In this document: positions 56,967-64,000 of the stretch, piece after piece
Numbering within the stretch: the first letter of the stretch is position 1
Layout: every line of letters starts with the position of its first letter
Assembly: GCA_900104855.1 (NCBI GenBank)
Contig: FNSS01000001.1
Location: 7,015,001 to 7,079,000 of the forward strand
Length of the DNA stretch: 64,000 nucleotides
Origin: Rhizobiales bacterium GAS188
GTDB taxonomy: Bacteria; Pseudomonadota; Alphaproteobacteria; Rhizobiales; Beijerinckiaceae
Direction of reading: 5' to 3'
The notes under the pieces: generated by a model
What the model was told of the DNA's origin: nothing
Databases searched by the model: none
What the model saw: only the letters and a program-made list of their open reading frames with translations
Program-made: the position numbers and the translations under genes

Positions 56967-58910
56967 TCAGAATTCCCCTTGCAGCCCGATGCGCGCCGCA
57001 TGGTTATTGTTGCCGCCATAGGAATAGCCGGCCGTGATCGCGACCGGTATCGCGACATCGAGCCGATGGGCGACCGAGCCGCCGAAGCCCGCCTGGCCCT
57101 TGAAGACGGAGTTGTTGACCGCCCAGGTCGTCTTTCCGGGAGCAGACGGCATGGGCGCGGCGGTCATGGCGATGGCTGCCGCAATCCCCCCGCGCTCCTC
57201 GGTGCGGATCTTGCGCGAGAGAAGGGTGAGCCCGTTGATCTGCGTTTGCAGACCGCTCACCGTGTTCGACAGCGAAGTCGGATCGAAGCCCGCCGGTAGA
57301 TTGGCGGTCGCGAGATTGCCGTTGGCGTCGGCGGTGACAAATTGCACCTGTCCGCTCTGTGCCGCCTTGCTGGCGGCCGACGAGATGCCGGGTAGCGTGT
57401 AAGTATTCGCCGCATTGCCGATGAGAACCTGATTGCCGCGGGTCGTCGCGACCCCCTGGCCGATGGCGGTCGAGTTGGCAAAGGCCGCCGTCGCGCCCTG
57501 GCCGATGGCCGAAGAGAAATCGCCCGTCGCTGTCGCGCCTTGGCCGAGGGCTGTCGAGGCATTGCCGGAGGCGAGCGAGTTCGCGCCGATGGCGACGGAA
57601 TTATTGCCCGACGCCGTCGCCGACATGCCGAGCGCGGTCGCCGGATCGCCGGAGGCCACGGCGCCTTGGCCGATGGCGGTAGCCCCGGCGAAGCTCGCTT
57701 GCGCACCCTGGCCGAAGGCGGAGGCGCCCGTGTCCGAGGCGATCGCGCCCTGACCGACGGCTGTCGCATTGGCTGCATTCGCCAGCGCTCCAGCGCCGAT
57801 GGCGGTGGCGTTGATCTGGCCGGCAGCGGTCGCGCCGGCCCGCGCGCCGCCGCCGATTGCTGTGGCGTTGTCGTTGCCCGTGTTGGTGAACGCGCCGAAA
57901 TTGCCGGCGACCGCTTGCTCGCCATAGGCCGAAGAGTTCGTGCCGTTGGAAGACGCGAGATTGCCGACCACCGTGTTTGGATCGCCGATCGCGTTGGCGT
58001 TGAAACCGATGGCGATGGCGCCAGTCTGGCGCGCCCGTGAATTGGTGCCGATGGCGATGCTGTTCGATACCGGATTTGCATTGGTTCCAATAAAGGCGCC
58101 GGCGTTGGAGCCGATCCCGATATTGGAGCTGCCTTGCACGGTCGTGCCGGCGCCATCGCCGTAAGCGGTATTGGAGTCACCGATGACGTTGCGGCCTGCG
58201 ATCGGGCCGCCCGCGCTGTTGTGGTTTCCCGTCACGTTCGTGCCAGCCGAAAAGCCGCTCGCCACATTGGCCGAACCGGTGACGATCTGACCAGCGCCAG
58301 CGCCGACCGCGGTATTGAACGTGTTGGTCCCGGACCCGGCAAAGCCTGCGTTCACGCCGACGGAAACCGAGCCCGCCGTGGCCTCGCTTCCCGCTCCGAT
58401 CGCGGTCGAGTTCAACGAATTTGCTTGAGCGCTCTGGCCGACCGCCGTGGCGTTTTGGCCGCCTGCGCTGCTGCCGGCGCCATAAGCCGAGCTTGAGATG
58501 CCGCTCGCCGTGCTGGAGGCGCCATAGGCCGAGCCGAGGTCAGCGCTCGCTTTGCTGAAGTTGCCGCTCGCCGTGCTCGAGTTGCCCGAAGCCAAGCTGG
58601 AGAAGCCGCTCGCGGTGCTGAAGTTGCCGGTTGCCGTCGCGCTACTGCCGATGGCGGTCGTAAACACTGCAGTAGCCGACGCACCGTTGCCACAAGCCAT
58701 CGAAGAGGAGGTGGTCGCCGTCGCGCCGCCACCGGTCTGCGCCTCCGCTCCCGTTGGGCTTCCGCCGCAGACGAACTGGGCCATGGCCGCCCCCGGAGCC
58801 AAGATGATGGCAAACGTCAACCCGATCGCGCCGGCAAGGATGCGAAACCGCGCTCCCAAACGGATCCAATGACTTTCGCGCGTATGCTGCCGCGAGCCAA
58901 AGACCACCAT
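56967..58910 (-). CDS. YadA-like trimeric autotransporter adhesin
   Basis: A 647-residue surface protein. A long signal peptide (IRLGARFRILAGAIGLTFAIILAPGAAMA, cut before QF) is followed by a passenger of about 480 residues. The passenger is built from YadA-head repeats of about 14 residues with the pattern A(I/V)G..A.A.G..S.A. The stalk is almost absent (about 30 residues around LSNTVSGLQTQINGL). The C-terminal anchor (KIRTEERGGIAAAIAMTAAP to the final IGLQGEF) forms the 12-strand trimeric barrel and ends in Phe, as outer-membrane barrels do. Probable role is adhesion or autoaggregation. The start ATG at 58910 is likely, with longer frames non-coding-like. Confidence 0.88.
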   Translation of the reverse strand: MVVFGSRQHTRESHWIRLGARFRILAGAIGLTFAIILAPGAAMAQFVCGGSPTGAEAQTGGGATATTSSSMACGNGASATAVFTTAIGSSATATGNFSTASGFSSLASGNSSTASGNFSKASADLGSAYGASSTASGISSSAYGAGSSAGGQNATAVGQSAQANSLNSTAIGAGSEATAGSVSVGVNAGFAGSGTNTFNTAVGAGAGQIVTGSANVASGFSAGTNVTGNHNSAGGPIAGRNVIGDSNTAYGDGAGTTVQGSSNIGIGSNAGAFIGTNANPVSNSIAIGTNSRARQTGAIAIGFNANAIGDPNTVVGNLASSNGTNSSAYGEQAVAGNFGAFTNTGNDNATAIGGGARAGATAAGQINATAIGAGALANAANATAVGQGAIASDTGASAFGQGAQASFAGATAIGQGAVASGDPATALGMSATASGNNSVAIGANSLASGNASTALGQGATATGDFSSAIGQGATAAFANSTAIGQGVATTRGNQVLIGNAANTYTLPGISSAASKAAQSGQVQFVTADANGNLATANLPAGFDPTSLSNTVSGLQTQINGLTLLSRKIRTEERGGIAAAIAMTAAPMPSAPGKTTWAVNNSVFKGQAGFGGSVAHRLDVAIPVAITAGYSYGGNNNHAARIGLQGEF

Positions 58911-59174
58911 GCCTACCACCGATTCGAACCGCCCTGTTGCCGCATCGTGCCAGTCGGAGACTGCAAGCCTCAATTCCTGGAAATTGGGGTATTGCAAGAG
59001 CCGTCCGGACTCCGATTGAATCGGACCGGAGGCTCGATCTAGCCCTCCAAGGGACCTGCGCGCTTGGACGGTGGCGAAGCGATTGGGGCTGCGGCGAACG
59101 GCTTTACGTTTCCGGTCGGCTGTTGCAGGATTGCGACAGGGATCCAGGACGGCGGGTCCCGGGGGGATTGACCG
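58911..59174. other. Intergenic region between the adhesin and the AraC-type gene
   Basis: About 260 bases between divergent genes should hold both promoters. No clear hexamer pair or operator stands out, and the plus-strand open frame covering it has no family-like content. Confidence 0.35.
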
Positions 59175-60185
59175 ATGTGCGCGTCGGCAACCGATGTCGC
59201 CACCTTCCGATTCACGGGCGAGGATTTGCGCCAGCCGAAGGTGATGGCGGTCTAGCGCGAAGTCGTCGGACGGGCGATGGCCAAGCTCGATCTTTCGGCG
59301 TTGCCGGACCGGCCGCTGCATTCCGAAGCCGTGGTGCGGATGCTGCCCGGGCTCGATATCGCGGCGTCGGTCAGTTCCGGAATGCGCATGGAGCGCACCC
59401 GCAATCTGCTCGCCGACGGCGACGATGATGTCGCTCTGATGATTTGCACGCAAGGCGCGGCGATGATGTCGCAACGGGCTCGCGAGGCCACGCTGGCTCG
59501 AGGCGATGCGGTGCTGATGACCAATGGCGAGCTTGGCCAGATCACCTATCCGTCGCTGGCGCGGATGATTTGTGTCCGGATGCCACGCGAGGCATTGGCG
59601 CCCATGGTGCCTGATCTCGACGACGCGCTGCTGCGTCCTATCCGCAGGGATGGGGAAGCGCTGCGGCTGCTGACGAGCTACAGCCATGGGCTGCTCGCAA
59701 ATGCCTTGACGAGGCCCGACCTCCGCCATCTGGCTGCGACGCATATGCGCGATCTCGTCGCCCGGACGCTCGGCGCCTCCGGCGAGGCGGCAAGCTCCGG
59801 CGAGGTCGCTGGCATCGGCGCTGCGCGGCTGCAGGCGATCAAGGCCGAAATCATGCGCCGCCTCGGCAGGCACGACCTCTCGGTCGCCGCGGTCGCGGTC
59901 AGCCAGGGTGTCGGCCCGCGCTATGTCCAGCTTCTGTTCGAGATCGAGGGCACGACGTTCTCGGCATTCGTGCTCGGCCGGCGCCTCGCCTGGGCGTATC
60001 GACTACTGGCCGATCCGCGCGGCGTCGGGCGCCCCATCAGCGCCATCGCGTTCGAGGTCGGCTTCGGCGATCTGTCCTACTTCAATCGCACCTTTCGTCG
60101 ACGCTACGGAGCGACCCCTTCGGACGTCAGGGCCACGGCGCTCCGCCGCCGGAGCATATCGGCGTCGAGATCGGAAGGAAGCTGA
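59175..60185 (+). pseudogene. AraC-family regulator interrupted by an in-frame amber codon
   Basis: From ATG 59175 the frame reads MCASATDVATFRFTGEDLRQ to residue 26, then TAG at 59253-59255, then REVVGRAMAKLDLSALPD onwards with no frame change. AraC-binding-like N-domains commonly have a Trp before REV(V/F)GR, so TGG-to-TAG is the simplest history. The C-terminal double HTH is complete: LSVAAVAVSQGVGPRYVQLLFE and ISAIAFEVGFGDLSYFNRTFRRRYGATPSDVR. An ATG at 59277 could start a shortened 302-residue product. It is divergent from the adhesin gene, which it may have regulated. Confidence 0.65.
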
Positions 60186-60519
60186 GGGCGTCGAGGATTA
60201 TGCTCCCGCCGTTGACCATGCAGCGCCTTCCTCCGACACTTGGGAATGGCGGGTCACATCCGTGCGAGGTCCGTGTTTTCTCCCTGGAAGGGTTCAGTGG
60301 GCAGGCATATGTGATAATCGGCTGCGGTCCCGGCGCGCCCCGGTCTCATAGCCGGTTCGCCCGGTCTCCTACCGTGGCCCGGGCCCCGCCGAGACTCAGC
60401 GTCTCGCGCGGGGTTCGTTGTCTCCGTGGAAGGGATGTCAAGGAGAGCCCTGCGTAAGAGCAGGACAACACGCCTGGTAAAAGCGCATATCTACTGCTAG
60501 CGCCAGTAGATCGAGGCTG

Positions 60520-60539
60520 ATCTTGGATTCCACCAAGAT
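60520..60539. repeat. Perfect 7-bp inverted repeat
   Basis: ATCTTGG (60520-60526) and CCAAGAT (60533-60539) are exact inverted copies with the six-base centre ATTCCA. It could be an operator of a lost gene or a structured transcript element. No flanking gene supports a role. Confidence 0.4.
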
Positions 60540-60662
60540 ATTTGTCGATCAAGGTGTCTTCGTGCTTGTTACTTGAAGTCGCACCCATATCGGGGACTTC
60601 GAGAGCCGCAACCGAAATCGAAAAGGACGATCCCGCTCGAGGTGAAGGCGCGACGCCTCGCG

Positions 60663-60698
60663 CGGCTCGCTCCGCTCGTCGCCCGCGAAAGCGAGCCG
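60663..60698. repeat. REP-like GC-rich palindromic element
   Basis: CGGCTCGCT (60663-60671) pairs with AGCGAGCCG (60690-60698) across an 18-base loop that is itself GC-rich (CCGCTCGTC). GC-rich hairpins with GAGCGGAGCGAGCC-type words are common interspersed extragenic repeats in alphaproteobacteria. No second copy was noticed here. Confidence 0.4.
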
Positions 60699-61026
60699 TG
60701 TGTTTCCATGCTCTCGGCAGCGAAGAGGTGACGCTCGAGGAATCCGCCGACGCGAGGAAGCGACGTTTGGCCGTTCGTCGCGCAGCGATATCGAGGGCAC
60801 GCAATGATCCGGATGCGCGCGCCCTGTCCTCGTTCATGGGCGACAGAGCCCACGACCGGGACGCTGGCTACGACGACCTTGCCGACCGCTATCCGAACGT
60901 CGCAGTTATCCTGCCGCTGCGTTCGAGTTCGGCGCCGAATATCTTTGCCGACACTGCACCGACGCAAACTGACCGGCACATTCCGCCGATCCGGGCTCGC
61001 CCTCCAACTCGAGCCGCATGCCCTGG

Positions 61027-61989
61027 TCACTTGACCTTCGGGTTGAGGAGTTCCTGCGAGCGTGCGGAGCTCATATTGGCCTTGGTGACGAGGGCAGCAC
61101 CGGTATCGACATTGGCCGGCACCGGCTCGCCCTTCGAGGCGGCGAACGCGGTCTTGACGCCGTCATAACCCATACGGAACGGGTCCTCCACGACGAGCCC
61201 GGCGATCGTATCGCCCTGCAGGAATTTGATGAGCCTATCATCGGAGCCAACGCCGACGACATTGATCTTGTCGCCCGATTTATTCTCGGCCACGGCCTGG
61301 CCCACGGCCTGCGTCATGATCAAGTCCGAAACGAACACTCCGCGCAGGTCCGGTACGCTGGCGATGAGGTCCTTCATGATGTTGAGAGCAGTCGTCGGCT
61401 GACCGTCGACGACCTTGTCGGCAGAGATATTCAGCGCCCGATATTTCGCGGCGAGCGCCTCCTTGAAGCCCTTGGCGCGCTGATCGAGCGACGCGACGCC
61501 GGGCATGGAGGTGATCATCACGACGTTGCCTTCGGTGTCGCCATATGTCCTCGTGATCGCCGCAGCGAGAGCTTCTGCGGCTATGCGACCCGCATTCACA
61601 TTGTCGGTCGCCAGGAGCGAGGTCATAGCCTTGCTATCGGCGGCGGACTCGATGCCGATGATCTTGACTTTCTTGGCAGCTTCATCGATCGGCCTGCCGA
61701 GCGCCGCGAATTGTGCGGGCGCGATGACGATCGCCGCCGGATTTGATGCGACCGCCTTCTCGAGCAGGCCGATTTGACCCTTTGTGTCGGATTCGGATTG
61801 TGCGCCGAGCTCGACAACGCTGACGCCGAGATCTTGACCGGCCTTGCGCGCGCCGGCCAGCACTGTCTGCCAAAAAGGCGACGTCGTGTCCTTCACGATG
61901 ATCGCGACCGTCGGCTTCATCTGCGCCATGGCGGGCGCCCCGAATGCAAGGCCGGCAACGATGCCGGCGACTGCCATAATCGTCTTCAT
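61027..61989 (-). CDS. Sugar-type ABC substrate-binding protein (RbsB-like), orphan
   Basis: A 320-residue periplasmic protein of the type I (Peripla_BP_4) group. Its signal peptide (KTIMAVAGIVAGLAFGAPAMA) precedes PTVAIIVKDTTSPFWQTVLAGARKAGQDLGV near residue 26, and GVGSDDRLIKFLQGDTIAGLVVEDPFRMGYDGVKTA lies near residues 240-275. It binds a pentose, inositol or similar small ligand. No permease or ATPase genes follow in the window. The start at 61989 has GGGAGG six bases upstream, and the ATG at 61995 is too close to it. Confidence 0.9.
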   Translation of the reverse strand: MKTIMAVAGIVAGLAFGAPAMAQMKPTVAIIVKDTTSPFWQTVLAGARKAGQDLGVSVVELGAQSESDTKGQIGLLEKAVASNPAAIVIAPAQFAALGRPIDEAAKKVKIIGIESAADSKAMTSLLATDNVNAGRIAAEALAAAITRTYGDTEGNVVMITSMPGVASLDQRAKGFKEALAAKYRALNISADKVVDGQPTTALNIMKDLIASVPDLRGVFVSDLIMTQAVGQAVAENKSGDKINVVGVGSDDRLIKFLQGDTIAGLVVEDPFRMGYDGVKTAFAASKGEPVPANVDTGAALVTKANMSSARSQELLNPKVK

Positions 61990-62202
61990 GATCATCCTCC
62001 CATAATGGAAGCCTTGCGAGCCCCCTCAATTGGATATGGAATCCCCCACCAGCGTCTTGCGCCGGTGCTGGGATTTGCGGGTTCGATCCGAACCGTCGGC
62101 GCGCGAAATCAGCTTCTCGAATGCTTGGTGTCGTGTCACCAATACTTAGGTTCTTCAGCAAGGAGGTACTGAAGAATCCGGTGTCGATGACACGACGTCG
62201 GT
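61990..62202. promoter_or_regulatory. Leader region of the orphan binding protein with two dyads
   Basis: TTGGTG (62125-62130) and CACCAA (62137-62142) form a six-base dyad with spacing typical of a small operator. TTCTTCAG (62151-62158) and CTGAAGAA (62169-62176) form a perfect eight-base stem with a ten-base loop. On the minus strand that loop reads TACCTCCTTG, resembling the 3' end of 16S rRNA. The stem lies 27 bases beyond the metallophosphoesterase stop and so could end that transcript. Confidence 0.45.
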
Positions 62203-63153
62203 TCAGGCCGACGCCAGCACCTGATCGGTGACGGCGAGCAGTTCTTTGCCCTGGCTGTAGACGACGTTCCTGATGCCGAGGACTGAGCGTAGCTTATCGG
62301 CCGGAACGACCATCGGTAGCGGCGCTGGGGCCGTGCCCGGCGCCGGCTGCGGAAAGGCTGTCGACCTGGCCGTGTAGAAGGTGGCGTTGCCCTCGACCTT
62401 CTGCATCAATTGATGAATATGACCATTGAGCACCGTCACCGAACCGAAGCGCTTGAGCTGCGACAGCGCTTTCTCCGCATCATCGGTGCCCCAGCCCCAA
62501 TCCTTGGATATCGTCCACAACGGGATGTGAGCGAAGACGACGATCGGAGTGGAGGCGGAGAGGCCTTTCACATCATCGGCAAGCCATGCGAGCTGCTCGG
62601 GCCCGAGTATGCCCATGCTGCCGGCTTGGAGGTTCATCACATTGACGAGACCGATGAAATGGACGCCGTTCTGGTCGAAGGAATACCAGCCCGAGCCCTT
62701 GGTATTTTTGCCGTAGCGCTCAAGATAGGCCTTGCCCGGTTCGTCATCGAGGTTGTCGTGCTCGCCCGGCACGTAATGCACGTCGAGACCCGCCGAGCCG
62801 ATGACTTGTGCGGCATTGTCGAACTGGGCTGGAGCCGACAGATGGGTAATGTCGCCCGTATGGAGCATGAACGCGGGCTTGTTGGGGAGAGCTTTGATCT
62901 TGGCGATGGCCTCCTGCAGAGTGCCAAGCGCGTTCGGATTCGCAGCCTTGTCGAAGCCGACATGGCTGTCGGAAATTTGCAGGAACGTGAATGACGTCGC
63001 GGCGGTTGCCGCCTCGGCCTGATCCAGCAGACTGAGCGACTTCGGTACGCCGCCCGAAATCGTCCAAAGAACGCCGGTGCCGGCCCAGAGCATGCATTCG
63101 AGAGCGTGGCGACGGTTGACGCCGCCTTCGTGATTGTCGTGATCGTGCGCCAT
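62203..63153 (-). CDS. Secreted calcineurin-like metallophosphoesterase
   Basis: A 316-residue protein with a twin-arginine-like signal (NRRHALECMLWAGTGVLWTISGG), suggesting Tat export. Phosphoesterase motifs follow in order: ISDSHVGFD near residue 60, LHTGDITHL near residue 97, VPGEHDN near residue 128 (family GNHD/E, here GEHD), FAHIPLW near residue 211 and LNGHIHQ near residue 245. Metal ligands are therefore all present. The substrate may be a phosphodiester or nucleotide, and no neighbour explains it. It has an upstream GGAAGAGC site. Confidence 0.88.
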   Translation of the reverse strand: MAHDHDNHEGGVNRRHALECMLWAGTGVLWTISGGVPKSLSLLDQAEAATAATSFTFLQISDSHVGFDKAANPNALGTLQEAIAKIKALPNKPAFMLHTGDITHLSAPAQFDNAAQVIGSAGLDVHYVPGEHDNLDDEPGKAYLERYGKNTKGSGWYSFDQNGVHFIGLVNVMNLQAGSMGILGPEQLAWLADDVKGLSASTPIVVFAHIPLWTISKDWGWGTDDAEKALSQLKRFGSVTVLNGHIHQLMQKVEGNATFYTARSTAFPQPAPGTAPAPLPMVVPADKLRSVLGIRNVVYSQGKELLAVTDQVLASA

Positions 63154-63567
63154 ATGCTCTTCCTCCTCGTGGAATGACCTTCAATGGGCCGGACGAAGGC
63201 GAGACCGATGGAGCGAACGAATTATTCCCTCCTTGTTGCCCGCCCTTGGCCACGATTGCGTGAGCGCCCCAAGCTGACCTTCGGAACCCGCAGTGCCGAT
63301 ATGAGCGTCGACGGTCCGCACCCGGCCGAACTCCGCTCTAGGTCCTCGCGACCCTCGGCGCGTATTGGCGTGGCGGTGACAGGAAAGAGTCGAGAATGTC
63401 GGCGGTATCGTTGGCGCGATCCGGTTCGCGCTTGTCGTCGGTGACGATGCCCTTAGCGGGTGAAGGCGAAAGCCTGGGCCCGGATCTCTGGGCCGACACA
63501 AATATATTGGTGGCGTCGGCCTATCGCCCGCACGCCGGGCACGGGACGGCGGTCAGTCTCCAAATGT
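63154..63567. other. Intergenic region, no gene seen
   Basis: About 415 bases. Open frames on both strands are short, lack ribosome sites and have biased composition without family-like content. Nothing else was recognised. Confidence 0.4.
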
Positions 63568-64000
63568 TTATTTGCCCAGGAAGCACACCCCGCCCTTTGG
63601 CGTGTCGAGTTCCACGACGAAGCCGGGGCGCAGCGATCCCTGCACGGCCACGTCAAGGCCGAGCCGGCGGTAGATGTCCTCGAGCCCGGCAGGCTCCGGG
63701 TGCAGCACTGTCAGGTGGCGGAGCGTGCAGCCGGACGGAGAGGTCGTCGCCGGGTGAGGCGAGCCCTGCCAGTCGATCCCGAACGGGACGGTCTCGCCAT
63801 AGAGGGGGTGGGTAAAGCGGATAACCGTCCAGTCTAGCCTGACGCCGTCCGGGCGGGTACGATGCATCGGCACGCGGCCTGTCGTCGAAAGCCCGGCCGC
63901 TTCCGCCCTGGCGCGCAGGCCGTCGATATCGGTCGTCTGGATCGCGAAGGTCAACAGCGCTGGATGCGACAATCCGGCGATCATTTCGGCACGCTGCTTG
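63568..64000 (-). CDS. VOC/glyoxalase-3-like protein, C-terminal part (runs off the right edge)
   Basis: About 144 codons are visible; the frame stays open to the window edge (KQRAEMIAGLSH), so the gene begins outside. LTFAIQTTDIDGLRARAEAAG, then RPDGVRLDWTVIRFTHPLYGETVPFGIDWQG, fits Glyoxalase_3-type proteins, where a PFxIDW segment precedes the last half (ATTSPSGCTLRHLTVLHPEPAGL). The N-terminal metal His would lie outside. Possible role is detoxification or a ring-cleavage-like reaction. The substrate is unknown. Confidence 0.75.
   Translation of the reverse strand, partial: KQRAEMIAGLSHPALLTFAIQTTDIDGLRARAEAAGLSTTGRVPMHRTRPDGVRLDWTVIRFTHPLYGETVPFGIDWQGSPHPATTSPSGCTLRHLTVLHPEPAGLEDIYRRLGLDVAVQGSLRPGFVVELDTPKGGVCFLGK

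Larger units (their letters stand above)
60186..61026. other. Gene-free region with several inverted repeats
   Basis: About 840 bases without a credible gene. Open frames on both strands lack starts and family-like content. The region holds at least three perfect stems: 60390-60406 (CGAGAC/GTCTCG), 60520-60539 (ATCTTGG/CCAAGAT) and 60663-60698 (CGGCTCGCT/AGCGAGCCG). It separates the AraC remnant from a minus-strand binding-protein gene whose 3' end it borders. Confidence 0.4.

Noticed and set aside
58911..58940. Possible tRNA T-arm (GGTTCGAATC on the minus strand)
   Set aside because: Flanking bases do not form the T stem or acceptor stem, and no anticodon arm could be placed.
60542..61168. 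208-codon plus-strand and overlapping minus-strand frames in the gene-free region
   Set aside because: No ribosome site or family-like sequence; the frames run through a REP-like palindrome and into the binding protein gene.

Overview
The window reads as a high-GC chromosome segment from an alphaproteobacterium, most probably of the order Hyphomicrobiales (Rhizobiales). The evidence is the core gene order. The run trpD-trpC-moaC-moeA and the run rlpA - D,D-carboxypeptidase - tmk - holB - metG - tatD - MBL hydrolase are both arrangements typical of that order. The family and genus cannot be fixed from this window. No rRNA, tRNA, CRISPR array or complete insertion sequence was recognised.

Region 1 (1-16.4 kb) is core metabolism. 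It holds the start of a lipoprotein gene, hemB, a minus-strand block trpD-trpC-moaC-moeA, a urease block ureD-ureA-ureB-ureC without ureE, ureF or ureG, and a plus-strand housekeeping block from rlpA to an MBL-fold hydrolase.

Region 2 (16.4-26.8 kb) looks like an accessory region. It opens with a dif/Xer-like palindrome. It then carries a DinB-like gene, remnants resembling insertion-sequence ends and an IclR gene, a MerR regulator fused to a P-loop domain, a divergent NmrA-like/LysR pair, a four-gene VOC-GST-small protein-unknown operon, and a hipBA toxin-antitoxin locus with its operators.

Region 3 (26.9-40.1 kb) is a CoA-thioester degradation cluster. D-amino acid dehydrogenase comes first. 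A TetR regulator and a CoA ligase then face an operon for an acyl-CoA carboxylase (beta and biotin-carrying alpha subunits), an enoyl-CoA hydratase, a beta-keto acid cleavage enzyme, a GST, a second CoA ligase and a citronellyl-CoA-dehydrogenase-like flavoenzyme. The enzyme set resembles the acyclic terpene (atu) and leucine (liu) routes, with a different C-C cleavage enzyme.

Region 4 (40.2-50.8 kb) has a methyltransferase and a zinc-ribbon protein, then a probable peptide-use operon. That operon contains an RpiR regulator, a complete Dpp/Opp-type ABC transporter and an MlrC-type metallopeptidase, with a divergent D-amino-acid-dehydrogenase-like flavoenzyme.

Region 5 (50.9-64 kb) holds a CaiB-type CoA transferase with an IclR regulator, divergent from an operon of an AidB/ACAD-type flavoenzyme, a periplasmic binding protein and a MaoC hydratase. 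After these come a YadA-like trimeric autotransporter, an AraC regulator gene apparently broken by an in-frame amber codon, an orphan sugar-binding protein, a secreted metallophosphoesterase and a VOC/glyoxalase-type gene cut by the window edge.

All functions are inferred from reading the translated sequences. No database search was possible.
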